A stretch of DNA of 57,302 nt from Exilibacterium sp. (lineage in GTDB: Bacteria; Pseudomonadota; Gammaproteobacteria; Pseudomonadales; Cellvibrionaceae), in contig JANQMH010000058.1 of the NCBI GenBank assembly GCA_028280195.1, positions 1-57,302 on the forward strand, read 5' to 3'. The notes below the pieces were generated by a model that did no database searches, had not been told where the DNA came from, and was given only the letters and a program-made list of their open reading frames with translations. Shown here one piece after another: positions 25,921 through 34,732 of this stretch (its first letter is position 1; the number at the start of each line of letters is the position of its first letter). Position numbers and translations under genes: made by a program.

Positions 25921-26716
25921 ACCGAAAAAAGCGCCGCGCCGTGTCGCTGGTGGCAGCGGCGATCTGCGCGGCGCTCTCCGGCCGGTGCTGTTCGACAGCG
26001 GCCAGTACATAAGGTAAAAACGCCGGTTCGTTGCGGCCATTTCTGGGCTTTGGCGACATAGTGCGCGGCGGCAAATAGGGGGCATCAGTTTCCAGCATCA
26101 GGCGCTGCAGGGGGATATGCCGCACTAATTGCTGTAATTCTCCACCGCGGCGCTCGTCGCAGATCCAGCCGGTAATGCCGATGTGCAGGTCCAGATCCAG
26201 GTAGTCGAACAGTGCTGTGCGACTGCCGGTAAAGCAGTGCACCACGGCGCCGGCAAGTTGATCCCGGTACTGTTTGACAATGGCTTTGAAGTGGCTGTGG
26301 CTGTCGCGCTCGTGCATGAACACCGGCAGTTTGCAGCGCGCCGCCAGGGCCAGTTGCGCTTCGAAGGCCCGGATCTGCTGCGGGCGGGGGGAAAAATCGC
26401 GATTGAAGTCGAGCCCGGTTTCGCCGATGGCCACCACTGCCGGCAGTTGCGCCAACTGCTCGAGCTGCTGCAGTTGCGCTGAGTCGCAGGTTTTGGCCGC
26501 ATGCGGGTGGATGCCGCCGGTGCAGTAACAGGGCAGGGCAAAGTCCTGCGCGCAGAGCTGCGCGGCGGCGCGCGAGGATGCCATGTCGGTGCCGGTAATC
26601 ACCACGCTTTCGACACCGGCGGCGGCGGCGCGCTGCAGAATATCGCCGTGTTCACCGGCAAAACGCCGGTTGGTCAGATTGACACCAATATCGATCAGGC
26701 TGTGGGGTGCTGGCAT
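25916..26716 (-). CDS. tatD: TatD family metal-dependent hydrolase
   Basis: 266 residues. Metal-binding and family motifs: [13 protein letters not shown] at the start (the usual HCH is replaced by GVN, as in the TatD/YcfH TatD branch), [43 protein letters not shown] and [11 protein letters not shown]. TatD enzymes are cytoplasmic 3'-5' exonucleases and DNA quality-control nucleases. GGAGA lies 8 bases before the ATG. It converges on the glutaredoxin-like gene and is divergent from cheV. Confidence 0.93.
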   Translation of the reverse strand: MPAPHSLIDIGVNLTNRRFAGEHGDILQRAAAAGVESVVITGTDMASSRAAAQLCAQDFALPCYCTGGIHPHAAKTCDSAQLQQLEQLAQLPAVVAIGETGLDFNRDFSPRPQQIRAFEAQLALAARCKLPVFMHERDSHSHFKAIVKQYRDQLAGAVVHCFTGSRTALFDYLDLDLHIGITGWICDERRGGELQQLVRHIPLQRLMLETDAPYLPPRTMSPKPRNGRNEPAFLPYVLAAVEQHRPESAAQIAAATSDTARRFFRF

Positions 26717-26816
26717 AAAAACTGTTCTCCGATCGGATCCATGGCGGCACTGATAAGCCGATGTGCGCGCTGCCCGTTAACTACACTACCCGCTTGGCGG
26801 GATAAGGTCTATCTCC

Positions 26817-27749
26817 ATGTCCAAACTGCTAGAGTCGGTCGATCAACGCACCCAACTGGTGGGAGAGAATCGCCTGGAACTGCTGCTGTTTCGCCTTGGC
26901 GGGCGCCAGCTGTTCGCCTTGAATGTGTTTAAGATTCAGGAAGTCGTGCCGGTACCGAAACTCACGGAGCTGCCCCACCACAACCCGGTGGTGTGCGGTG
27001 TAACCCACCTGCGCGGCCAGACCATTGCCGTCATTGACTTGAGCGCGGCCATCGGCCGCCGCCCGCTCAGCGATCGCAGCCAGGGCAAGTTGATCGTCAC
27101 CGAGTACAACCTGTCGGTGCAGGCCTTTCTGGTAACCTCGGTGGAGCGTATCGTCAACCTCAACTGGGAGCTGATTATGCCGCCGCCGAGCGGCACCGGC
27201 CGCAGCCACTACCTGACGGCGATCACGCGCCTGGAAGATGATATCGTCGAGATTCTCGATGTCGAGCGCGTGCTGGCGGATATCTCTCCCTACGATGCCA
27301 CGGTGTCAGAGTCGGTGCTGGACATGAAACTGGTGGAGCAGGCGCGGGCGCGCGGTCTGAAGGTGCTGCTGGTGGACGATTCCAGCACCGCCGTCGGCCA
27401 GGCGACCCAGACCATCAGTTCACTGGGTGTGGATGTCATCAGTGTCGGCGACGGCCTCAAGGCCATCACCCAGCTGCGGCGCTGGGCGGCCGAGGAGCCG
27501 GAAACGCTGGCGGCCCTGGCCGCAGTAGTGACCGATGCGGAAATGCCCGAAATGGACGGCTACCGCCTCACCTACGAAATTCGCCGCAACGCCGCACTAC
27601 AGCATCTGTTTGTCATACTGCACACCTCCCTGAGCGGCAGTTTCAACCGGGCGCTGGTAGAAAAGGTGGGTTGCGACCGATTCCTGTCGAAATTTCAGCC
27701 GGATGAATTGGCGCAGGTGGTGCAGGAGCGGGTTCGGGAGGTCGTTTAG
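26817..27749 (+). CDS. cheV: Chemotaxis coupling protein CheV
   Basis: 310 residues: an N-terminal CheW-like domain (about 18-165; FALNVFKIQEVV, GVTHLRGQTIAVIDL) and a C-terminal receiver domain (about 180-310; VLLVDDSS, phospho-acceptor D240 in VVTDAEMPEMDGY, and a Lys in FLSKFQPDE). CheV couples chemoreceptors to CheA and can be phosphorylated for adaptation. No other core che gene is in the window, but the convergent gene at 27837 may belong to the same pathway. The TAG stop runs directly into a GGGAAAA array. Confidence 0.94.
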   Translation: MSKLLESVDQRTQLVGENRLELLLFRLGGRQLFALNVFKIQEVVPVPKLTELPHHNPVVCGVTHLRGQTIAVIDLSAAIGRRPLSDRSQGKLIVTEYNLSVQAFLVTSVERIVNLNWELIMPPPSGTGRSHYLTAITRLEDDIVEILDVERVLADISPYDATVSESVLDMKLVEQARARGLKVLLVDDSSTAVGQATQTISSLGVDVISVGDGLKAITQLRRWAAEEPETLAALAAVVTDAEMPEMDGYRLTYEIRRNAALQHLFVILHTSLSGSFNRALVEKVGCDRFLSKFQPDELAQVVQERVREVV

Positions 27750-27837
27750 GGAAAAGGGAAAAGGGAAAAGGGAAAAGGGAAAAGTGATCCGTGCCACCGG
27801 GCAGTTACTTTTCCCTTTTTCCTTTTCCCTTTTCCCT
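27749..27837. terminator. Inverted GGGAAAA heptamer arrays between convergent stops
   Basis: The left arm is five perfect GGGAAAA units (27749-27783), starting at the last base of the cheV stop. After a 24-base loop the right arm (27808-27837) is nearly its reverse complement and ends at the stop of the convergent gene. RNA from either strand can fold into a stem of about 28 pairs followed by no separate T-run, though the arms themselves are T-rich at their 3' side. Probably acts as a bidirectional transcription end; it is also a simple-sequence repeat. Confidence 0.75.
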
Positions 27838-28466
27838 CAAAACAACTCCACTTCATCACCGTTGTCCTGCGTCCCGACTTCCTCGCTGTCAAAGTGATGG
27901 CGATAAATCTCCAGCGCTTCCCTGACGCTGGCGCCGCGCATGATGTGTTCGAACATGATGCGTTCCGCCTCCATGGAGTAACTGGACTTTACTTCTCCCT
28001 GGATCTGTTTCCAGGCTTCCGGGTCGTTGATCCTGTCGCTGGTGCCCATGACTTCGGTCATGCGCTCGAGGCTGCGGGCGACGTGGTCGAGGCGCTGGCT
28101 GATGCGGTCGTAAAACTGCATCGCGGTTACCGCACCGGCGACCTGGTTGTGGACTTCTTCGGTGTCGTCGCTGACCATTTTCTGCAGCGCCGCCAGCTGT
28201 TGCGGTTCTGATATCTGCTGCAGGCGGCGATTGACTTCCTGGGAGTGCTCGGCCAATTGGGTGAAAGAGCGCGTCAGCTGGTCTACCGAGTGGTTGCTTT
28301 CCACCACCGATGTTTCGATCTGGCATACCGCCAGGTAGAGCATCACGATGGTTTCCTGTACGTGGCACCAGCTCTCCTGGGTAAAAGGCGGTTGCAGGCC
28401 ACTGATGTCGTTGTGGCGGCCGGCATTGTCAGCAGCCATGTTTTCACCGGCAGTATCGTTAACCAT
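27837..28466 (-). CDS. Helical protein of unknown function, possible chemotaxis partner
   Basis: 209 residues, almost wholly helical: long amphipathic segments ETIVMLYLAVCQIETSVV, RRLQQISEPQQLAALQ and VTAMQFYDRISQRLDHVARS, then a C-terminal part AERIMFEHIMRGASVREAL and an acidic end finishing VELF. The block AMQFYDRISQRLDHV resembles the helical bundle of CheZ-type and signalling-helix proteins, and an acidic tail ending in hydrophobics is seen in CheZ. I do not recognise the family with certainty. Convergent with cheV, sharing the inverted repeat at its end. Confidence 0.7.
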   Translation of the reverse strand: MVNDTAGENMAADNAGRHNDISGLQPPFTQESWCHVQETIVMLYLAVCQIETSVVESNHSVDQLTRSFTQLAEHSQEVNRRLQQISEPQQLAALQKMVSDDTEEVHNQVAGAVTAMQFYDRISQRLDHVARSLERMTEVMGTSDRINDPEAWKQIQGEVKSSYSMEAERIMFEHIMRGASVREALEIYRHHFDSEEVGTQDNGDEVELF

Positions 28467-28576
28467 AGTTCTCAGCCGTATCCTGTTCAGGTCGTAGGGC
28501 GCTTATTGAACAAGCATAGCAGGGAAATCGGCAGCTGCGCCCAATTGGCGAATTGGACGCCGGCGGCGCGCAGAGG

Positions 28577-30568
28577 CTAAAAGCGGTGTTTGGCTTCGGC
28601 CGGTGTGATCAGCCGGGGTTGATCCCCGAGCCGGTGCCCGTAAATGACTGAAAACGCCAGCACATTCTGCACATAGCCGCGGGTTTCCTTGAACGGAATG
28701 GTCTCGATCCAGATATCGAAGGGCAATTGCCGATCGCTCTTGGCCAGCCACTGCTTGACCCGGTGGGGACCGGCGTTGTAGGCCGCTGCGGCCAGTATGC
28801 GATTGCCGTCGAACTGGTTCAGCAGCTGGTTGAGATAGCGGCTGCCGAGGGCGATGTTTTTCTCCGGCTGCAGCAGGTCCTGGCGCTGGTAGCGCACACC
28901 GGCGCGGCGGGCGGTCTGGCGCGCGGTGGTCGGCATCAGCTGCATCAGCCCCATGGCCCCGGCCGGGGAGCGCACATCGGCGGCAAAGGCACTCTCCTGG
29001 CGGGCAATGGCGAACAGCAGCTTCGGCGCAATCGAGGTGCGCTGTGCCGCGGCCTGCATCTGGTCCTTATAGGCCAGTGGGAAGCGCAGCTTCAGATCGT
29101 CCCAGTGGCGCGCCGCGATCATCGCCTGGATACCTTTGTTGTGCCAGCCCCAGGCCTGTGCCAGCTTGCCCGAGGCCAGCAGTGCCGGCGGGTCCAGCTG
29201 GCGGGTGGTATACAGCCACTCGCGCCGGGCACGGTTGATTTCGCCCAGTTCGAACAGCTCGCGGGCGCGCCTTATGCCGGGTAAACCGGCCACCGCGCTG
29301 ATCAGCTCCCGCGGCGGGTTGATCGGGCTGTTTAGCAGGGTGTAGTCGCGGCCCAGCAGGTCGGCCGATAGAAAGCCGTAGAAGCCGCGCTTCAGCGCCA
29401 GGCTGGCGTATATCTGCCGCGGCGTGGGGTAGGCCGGATCGTCTATCTGCAGCGCTTCCATGGTGCGCGCGCGCCAGTAAATCCAGCGATCGCTGCGCTG
29501 CAGATCCGCCGGCATCTGCCGCAGCCAGCGGTAGACCTTGGGCCAGTCGCGGTTGCCCAGGGCGTCGCGCGCCAGCCATTCGATCAGCGCGCTGCTGGTG
29601 ATATTGTCGGCCTGCTCCAGCAGCCGCTCGGCCGCCTGCAGGTGCCCGGCGCGGGCCAGGCGGGTGGCCAGGTACTGCTGGGTTTCACCGCGCTCGGCAT
29701 CGGCGAACAGCTGCTGGGCATCGTAGCGCTGCCACTGGTAGAGGGCATCGACGGGGTCCTGGCGCGCGTAGCGGCGGATGCCGTGCTGAATGATCTGCTG
29801 CATTCGGGCGCTCTGCTCGGCAAAGCGGCGGCGCTGCCTGATGCGCTGCGGGTAGCTGTCCACCTCCTGGTACAGTTGTGCCAGTGGCTGGTCGGCCGCC
29901 GGCATCAGGCCGCTGACATACTTGGCCAGGGCGCGGCGGCGGCTTTCCAGCGCCTTGCGGTGCCGCGACCAGGCCAGCTCCGATGTCAGCCTGCCGGCCT
30001 GCAGCCAGGCATTGAAAATCGGCGTGCAGGCATCGGGCTGCGACTTGCCCACATTCCAGAGTTCGGCGACATCGTCCAGCGCCCGCTCTTCGCCGTTGTG
30101 GAGGCGCGCCTGCAGATACTGGCAGCGCAGTTCGGTGCTGCCGAGATTGGCCCGGTAATAGCTCTGAAAGTCGTGCCAGTGGCGGCGCTCGGCCAGCGTT
30201 TCCAGCCATTGGACCAGCAGCCGGCGGGCCAGATAGCTGTTGTCGTAGCGGTGCAGAAACTGATCGACTTCCTGGTAAGGCAGCAGATACAGGCGGCGCC
30301 TCAGTTCACTGTATTCCAGGTAGGGTTTGAGCGGATAGTCGAGCAACTTGTCGTAATGCTGGCGGTAGGTCTGCAGATAGCCTTTACGCAGCGCCGCTTT
30401 GGCGGCGCGGTAGTGCCGGCGCTGTTCCTGCAGATAGGCATTGCCGCTGCCGAGCATGGCGGCGCTGCTGGGCTCGGCAGCGGCGGCCGGCGGCAGCACG
30501 CTCAGTAGCAGAGCTGCCAGCAGCGGCAAACAGCCAACCTGTCTGCTCGGAGTCGGGGTAGAAGTCAA
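28577..30568 (-). CDS. slt: Soluble lytic murein transglycosylase
   Basis: 663 residues. Starts at TTG 30568, giving an export signal (VGCLPLLAALLLSVLPPAAAA) directly; AGGA lies about 10 bases upstream. A long alpha-helical superhelix ring (about 40-480, rich in paired helices) precedes the catalytic SLT domain (about 505-625) with the catalytic glutamate E525 in IARQESAFAADVRSPAGAM, then GLMQLMPTTAR and ILAAAAYNAGPHRVKQWL. It cleaves peptidoglycan glycan strands in the periplasm to make 1,6-anhydro muropeptides. NagZ, encoded later in the window, acts on the recycled products. The leader contains 21-bp tandem repeats. Confidence 0.95.
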   Translation of the reverse strand: MTSTPTPSRQVGCLPLLAALLLSVLPPAAAAEPSSAAMLGSGNAYLQEQRRHYRAAKAALRKGYLQTYRQHYDKLLDYPLKPYLEYSELRRRLYLLPYQEVDQFLHRYDNSYLARRLLVQWLETLAERRHWHDFQSYYRANLGSTELRCQYLQARLHNGEERALDDVAELWNVGKSQPDACTPIFNAWLQAGRLTSELAWSRHRKALESRRRALAKYVSGLMPAADQPLAQLYQEVDSYPQRIRQRRRFAEQSARMQQIIQHGIRRYARQDPVDALYQWQRYDAQQLFADAERGETQQYLATRLARAGHLQAAERLLEQADNITSSALIEWLARDALGNRDWPKVYRWLRQMPADLQRSDRWIYWRARTMEALQIDDPAYPTPRQIYASLALKRGFYGFLSADLLGRDYTLLNSPINPPRELISAVAGLPGIRRARELFELGEINRARREWLYTTRQLDPPALLASGKLAQAWGWHNKGIQAMIAARHWDDLKLRFPLAYKDQMQAAAQRTSIAPKLLFAIARQESAFAADVRSPAGAMGLMQLMPTTARQTARRAGVRYQRQDLLQPEKNIALGSRYLNQLLNQFDGNRILAAAAYNAGPHRVKQWLAKSDRQLPFDIWIETIPFKETRGYVQNVLAFSVIYGHRLGDQPRLITPAEAKHRF

Positions 30569-30595
30569 CGCGTAGCTATCCTGTCTCTATCCTGT

Positions 30596-30651
30596 AACCT
30601 GTCACTATCTTGATCAAACCTGTCACTATCTTGATCAGTTACCAGTTACCA
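30596..30651. repeat. Two 21-bp tandem repeats plus two GTTACCA heptamers
   Basis: Two perfect adjacent 21-base units (starting AACCTGTCAC, ending TTGATCA) are followed at once by two GTTACCA units. The array lies 28-83 bases upstream of the slt TTG start, thus in its promoter or leader, in the gap before uup. All unit lengths are multiples of seven. Confidence 0.88.
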
Positions 30652-30843
30652 GACTCTGGTATGTTTAATTATCGGCCAGCTGGGCACATAAGCCCAGCGC
30701 CGATTGCCGGCGGTGCGACAGGCGGTCGGGCGGCGTGTTGTGACCTGCCGCCGGTTTGGGTATATCATCCGCCTCTGCGCCTCTGCCCCAGCGCTCGGGA
30801 CCACCGCCGTGTACGGTGATAAGTTGCATTAATCTATCTTTTT

Positions 30844-32742
30844 ATGTCTTTGATTTCAATAGAAAATGGCTGCCTGCAATACGGTGTTCAGGTGCTCCTG
30901 GACAAGGTTGACCTGAGCATCGAAAAAGGGCGCAGGCTGTGCGTGCTGGGACGCAACGGTGCCGGCAAGTCCTCGCTGCTGAAAGTGATCGATGGCGAGG
31001 TGGAACTGGACGACGGCAGCGTGCGCTGCGCCGCCGGGGTGCGGGTGGCCAGGCTGGAGCAGGAATTGCCCGCGGCGGACCACAGCCGGGTCTACGATAT
31101 AGTCGCCGCCGGCATACCCCGGGCCGGTGAATTGCTGAGCGAGTATCACCGGCTGGCGGGCCGCACCGATGCGCAGTCCCTGCGGCGTCTCGGGCAGCTG
31201 CAGCAGGCCCTGGATCACAGTGATGGCTGGGGCCTGCAGCAGCGGGTCGAAACCGTGCTGAGCCGCCTGCAACTGCCCGCCGACCAGCCCATGCAGGCAC
31301 TTTCCGGCGGCTGGCGCCGGCGCGTGGCGCTGGCGCGGGCACTGGTGGCCGAAGCCGATGTGCTGCTGCTGGACGAGCCCACCAATCATCTGGATATCGC
31401 CGCCATCGAGTGGCTGCAACAGCAGCTGCGCAGCTTTTCCGGCGCAGTGGTATTTATCACCCACGATCGCAGCCTGCTGCAGGCGCTGGCCACCGATATC
31501 GCCGAGCTGGATCGGGGTCGCCTGCAGCAGTGGCGCGGCGACTACAGCAGCTTTCTGCGCTATCGCGAGCAGCAGCTGGCGCAGGAGTCCAGGCACGAGC
31601 AACTGTTCGACAAGCGCCTGGCACAGGAAGAGGCCTGGATCCGGCAGGGCATCAAAGCGCGGCGCACCCGCAACGAGGGGCGGGTACGGGCCTTGAAGAA
31701 AATGCGCGAGCAGCTGCGGCAGCGGCGCCAGCGCCTGGGCAGTGCCAAACTGCAGCTGGCCGATGCCGAAAACTCCGGCAAGCTGGTGGCGGAATTGCGT
31801 CAGGTGTGTTTCAGCCGCGATAACAAGGCGATCATTGCCGATTTTTCCGCGCTCATCCTGCGCGGCGACCGCATCGCGCTGGTCGGCCCCAACGGCGCGG
31901 GCAAGACCACGCTATTGAAGCTGATCCTCGGCGAGTTGCAGCCCGACAGCGGCAGCCTGCGCCTGGGCACCAATCTGAAGATCGCCTATTTCGACCAGTT
32001 GCGCCAGCAACTGGATCTGGATCGCAGCGCGGCGGACAATGTCGCCGAGGGTCGCGAGCAGATCACCCTTGGCGGCAAGACGCGGCATATCATCAGCTAC
32101 CTGAGTGATTTTCTCTTCAGCGGCGAGCGCGCCAGAACCCCGCTGCGGGCGCTGTCGGGGGGCGAGCGCAACCGGGTACTGCTGGCCAGGCTGTTCAGCA
32201 AGGAGAGCAATCTGCTGGTGCTGGACGAGCCGACCAACGATCTCGACCTCGAAACACTAGAGCTGCTGGAGGAGGTGCTGTCGCAGTACCGCGGCACGGT
32301 TTTGCTGGTCAGCCACGACCGCACATTTATGGACAATGTGGTTACCGCCACTCTCGCCTTCGAAGGTGAGGGTCGTGTGTGCGCCTATGTCGGCGGCTAC
32401 GCCGACTGGCAGCGCCAGGGCGGCAGTTGGGCCGCTGCGCAGCCGCCCGACAGCGGCCGGGCCGCGCGCCGGCAGTCGCAGGCGGCGGCAGCTGTGACGC
32501 CGGCGCCAAAAAGCAAAAAACTCAGCTACAAACTGCAGCGGGAATTGGACGGGCTGCCGGCGCAGATCGAAGCGCTTGAAGATCGACTGGCGGCGCTGCG
32601 CGACACGGTTGCGGCGCCGGATTTTTACCGCCAACCGCAGCGGCAGAGCGCGGCGACGCTGAGCGAACTGGCGCAGCAGGAACAGGCGCTGGCAAAACTT
32701 TATCAGCGCTGGGAATGGCTTGAGAGCGGGGCGGGTGATTAG
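30844..32742 (+). CDS. uup: ABC-F ATPase Uup
   Basis: 632 residues with two ABC cassettes and no membrane segments. Walker A motifs GRNGAGKSS and GPNGAGKTT, signature motifs LSGGWRRR and LSGGERNR, Walker B LLLLDEPTNHLD and LLVLDEPTNDLD. The linker between cassettes is basic and helical (KARRTRNEGRVRALKKMRE), and a C-terminal coiled coil (about 545-625) identifies the Uup branch. ABC-F proteins act on ribosomes at the tRNA exit site; Uup also binds branched DNA and influences transposon excision. There is no clear ribosome binding site before the ATG, which follows an AT-rich leader. Confidence 0.95.
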   Translation: MSLISIENGCLQYGVQVLLDKVDLSIEKGRRLCVLGRNGAGKSSLLKVIDGEVELDDGSVRCAAGVRVARLEQELPAADHSRVYDIVAAGIPRAGELLSEYHRLAGRTDAQSLRRLGQLQQALDHSDGWGLQQRVETVLSRLQLPADQPMQALSGGWRRRVALARALVAEADVLLLDEPTNHLDIAAIEWLQQQLRSFSGAVVFITHDRSLLQALATDIAELDRGRLQQWRGDYSSFLRYREQQLAQESRHEQLFDKRLAQEEAWIRQGIKARRTRNEGRVRALKKMREQLRQRRQRLGSAKLQLADAENSGKLVAELRQVCFSRDNKAIIADFSALILRGDRIALVGPNGAGKTTLLKLILGELQPDSGSLRLGTNLKIAYFDQLRQQLDLDRSAADNVAEGREQITLGGKTRHIISYLSDFLFSGERARTPLRALSGGERNRVLLARLFSKESNLLVLDEPTNDLDLETLELLEEVLSQYRGTVLLVSHDRTFMDNVVTATLAFEGEGRVCAYVGGYADWQRQGGSWAAAQPPDSGRAARRQSQAAAAVTPAPKSKKLSYKLQRELDGLPAQIEALEDRLAALRDTVAAPDFYRQPQRQSAATLSELAQQEQALAKLYQRWEWLESGAGD

Positions 32743-32779
32743 TGCGCGGCCGGCAGCGCTTACTTGCCTGTTTTTACCA

Positions 32780-32891
32780 GGCTATGGTTACCGGGCTATG
32801 GTTACCAGGCTATGGTTACCGGGTTATGGTTACTCGGCTATGATTGCTCGCTTATGGTTATCCGCTTACGGTTACTTGCTTATGATCACTC
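32780..32891. repeat. Eight-unit 14-bp tandem array between uup and uspA
   Basis: Eight adjacent 14-base units of type GGCTATGGTTACCG: the first three nearly identical, the rest progressively diverged. The last unit contains the stop codon of the convergent universal stress gene (TCA at 32886-32888). The array begins 38 bases after the uup stop. Head-to-tail units without spacers rule out CRISPR. Confidence 0.9.
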
Positions 32892-33335
32892 GCTTTTGTC
32901 GGGGTCGTGGACGCGCACGGCCAGCACATCGCACTTTGCGCCGTGCAGAACGCCGTTGGCGGTTGAGCCCAGCAACAGCGCCAGCCCCTGGCGCCCATGG
33001 CTGCCGATAACGATGAGGTCGGCGTGTTGCAGTTTGGCCAGATGGTGGAGTTCGGTGGCCGGCTGGCCGATCAGTACATGCTGCCGCTGCGCGGGAATCC
33101 CGGCGCGCCCGGCCAGCTTGGACAATTGCTCGGTAGCCTGTTCCTGCAGCTGGTCCTGGACTTCGGAAAGGTCCATGGGAATATCGCCGCCGTAGGCGAA
33201 GGTAAGCGGTTCTATAATATGGGCAATACTGAGCCGGGTATTGCCGGCACTGATCAGGCTTGCGGCCCGGTCGAGCACCTGGTTGGACTCGTCCGACAAA
33301 TCGACGCCAACTAGGATATGCTGGTAGTGCGCCAT
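32886..33335 (-). CDS. Universal stress protein (UspA family)
   Basis: 149 residues, one Usp domain. The start HILVGVDLSDESNQVLDRA and the C-terminal ATP-binding signature IGSHGRQGL plus GSTANGVLHGAKCDVLAVR are intact, so ATP-binding type. Such proteins accumulate in stress and starvation and bind nucleotides; no specific reaction is assigned. AAGGG lies 10 bases before the ATG. The 3' end overlaps a 14-bp tandem array, which encodes the last residue and stop. Confidence 0.93.
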   Translation of the reverse strand: MAHYQHILVGVDLSDESNQVLDRAASLISAGNTRLSIAHIIEPLTFAYGGDIPMDLSEVQDQLQEQATEQLSKLAGRAGIPAQRQHVLIGQPATELHHLAKLQHADLIVIGSHGRQGLALLLGSTANGVLHGAKCDVLAVRVHDPDKSE

Positions 33336-33464
33336 AATGTTATTGCCCTTTTGCGGTCGCAGTACGCTAATGGTAAACCGAATTCCGAAAGCTGCCTAGG
33401 GCTGCGATGCCGCAGCCGGGGCGCGGCTTTTGGCAGTGGCAATTGCCAGTTGGAGGGCAGGTGA

Positions 33465-33965
33465 ATGTGGGTGCCGATAATGATAGTCGCGGCGGCGGTG
33501 GTGATGGTGGTCGGGCCGATTATGCTGATGCAGCCGACCAACCTGCAGCGCCGGCAGAGCAGCTTGCGCCAGTATGCGATTGAAAAGGGCCTCAGGGTGC
33601 AGCTAAAGCCCGCGCCGGCCGGGGCGGTGGCGGTGGACGAGCGCGATATGTTGCCGGTTTACACACTGCCGGTAACAGACCCGCAGGCGGAAAAACGCAA
33701 AGCTGTACAGCCCTGGCTGTTAGTTAAGCGCCAGCTGTGCCACGACATCCACTTCAGCGGCCACTGGGACTGGTTTGAGGGGCGCCGCGGGCCGCCACCG
33801 CTGGAAAACGCCTTGCGCCAGATTATCGATGAGTTGCCTGCAGATGTCATCGCCATCGGTGCCGGCCCCCAGGGAAGCTATCTGTTCTGGGGTGAGAACG
33901 GCAACAAAAAATCCATAGACAAGCTGTTGGAAGTGTTGGTGCGGATGCAGGGAGAGCATCGTTAA
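33465..33965 (+). CDS. Single-pass membrane protein of unknown function
   Basis: 166 residues, with GGAGGG 7 bases before the ATG. One N-terminal membrane helix (IMIVAAAVVMVVGPIMLM) leads to a basic segment (LQRRQSSLRQYAIEKGLRV) and a soluble domain with WDWFEGRRGPPPLENALRQ and GAGPQGSYLFWGENG. I recognise the pattern as a conserved hypothetical of Pseudomonas-like genomes but know no function. Its stop overlaps by 4 bases the stop of the convergent gene. Confidence 0.82.
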   Translation: MWVPIMIVAAAVVMVVGPIMLMQPTNLQRRQSSLRQYAIEKGLRVQLKPAPAGAVAVDERDMLPVYTLPVTDPQAEKRKAVQPWLLVKRQLCHDIHFSGHWDWFEGRRGPPPLENALRQIIDELPADVIAIGAGPQGSYLFWGENGNKKSIDKLLEVLVRMQGEHR

Positions 33966-34732
33966 GCCGGTTGAGAGTCTTCCCGCGTTCCGGGTCCGTT
34001 GCTGCCGGCCGGCACTGTCTCGGGCGGATTGTATTGCGTTTCCGGCATCAGATCGGGTGATAGGAAGCGCCGCCGGCGCTGCAGCAGATCGCCGATCTCC
34101 TTGATCAGCCGATAGCGGCGCGGATCGGCGTGCTGGGACTGGGTAAGGCTGAACTGGGCTTTTTTGTAAAACGCATGGGCGTTGACGACATTGCCCCTGT
34201 TCAATGCTTTGTGCCCCTGCGCCACCGTCGAGATGACGCCCACCAGCAGATAGGCCCAGGACAACTCCTTTGAGAAAACATCCAGCTCCTCGATGCTCAG
34301 ATTGCCTTTTGCATGTTGCCGCCGCAGCACCCGCCCGGCCTCAGTCAATTGGTGTTGGGCGCGGGCAATCTGCGCATCGCTTTCCTGCAGCCGGTTCAGC
34401 TGCCGGTCCTGGCCTTCCTGGCTGAGATCGGTAGCGCGGTTCTCGGCGGCGTTGAGGCTGGCCTGAATATGACCGGCGCTGTGGTCCAGTTGCAGCATGG
34501 CGCGCAGCAGATTGATGACTTCATCGTTAACCAGCCTGGCAATCGCCCGCGACTCCACCAGTGCATCGATGGCGGTAACCAGATCCTCGAGTTCGTTGAC
34601 CCGGCGGCGCATGTGATTGAGCTTTTGCCGCATGACCTTGGTGCGGCGCTGGCGCTGGTTGACCAGGCTGACGGCGACTATCGAGCAAAAACCAATCGCA
34701 CAAAAAATAATCAGAATTGCTGCTGAAGACAT
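33962..34732 (-). CDS. Membrane-anchored coiled-coil protein, unknown
   Basis: 256 residues from ATG 34732 (MSSAAILIIFCAIGF); the open frame extends to 34843 but those 37 residues are out of character. An N-terminal membrane helix (AILIIFCAIGFCSIVAVSLV) is followed by long charged helices that look like coiled coil (about 28-150), a helical region SIEELDVFSKELSWAYLLVG and a TPR-like pair (ALNRGNVVNAHAFYKKAQF). The tail is Pro-rich and probably disordered. No family recognised. Expected topology: anchored in the inner membrane with the coiled coil in the cytoplasm. Confidence 0.78.
   Translation of the reverse strand: MSSAAILIIFCAIGFCSIVAVSLVNQRQRRTKVMRQKLNHMRRRVNELEDLVTAIDALVESRAIARLVNDEVINLLRAMLQLDHSAGHIQASLNAAENRATDLSQEGQDRQLNRLQESDAQIARAQHQLTEAGRVLRRQHAKGNLSIEELDVFSKELSWAYLLVGVISTVAQGHKALNRGNVVNAHAFYKKAQFSLTQSQHADPRRYRLIKEIGDLLQRRRRFLSPDLMPETQYNPPETVPAGSNGPGTREDSQPA

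Noticed and set aside
32780-32891. CRISPR array
   Set aside because: Units are 14 bp and directly adjacent without unique spacers, and no cas gene is in the window.
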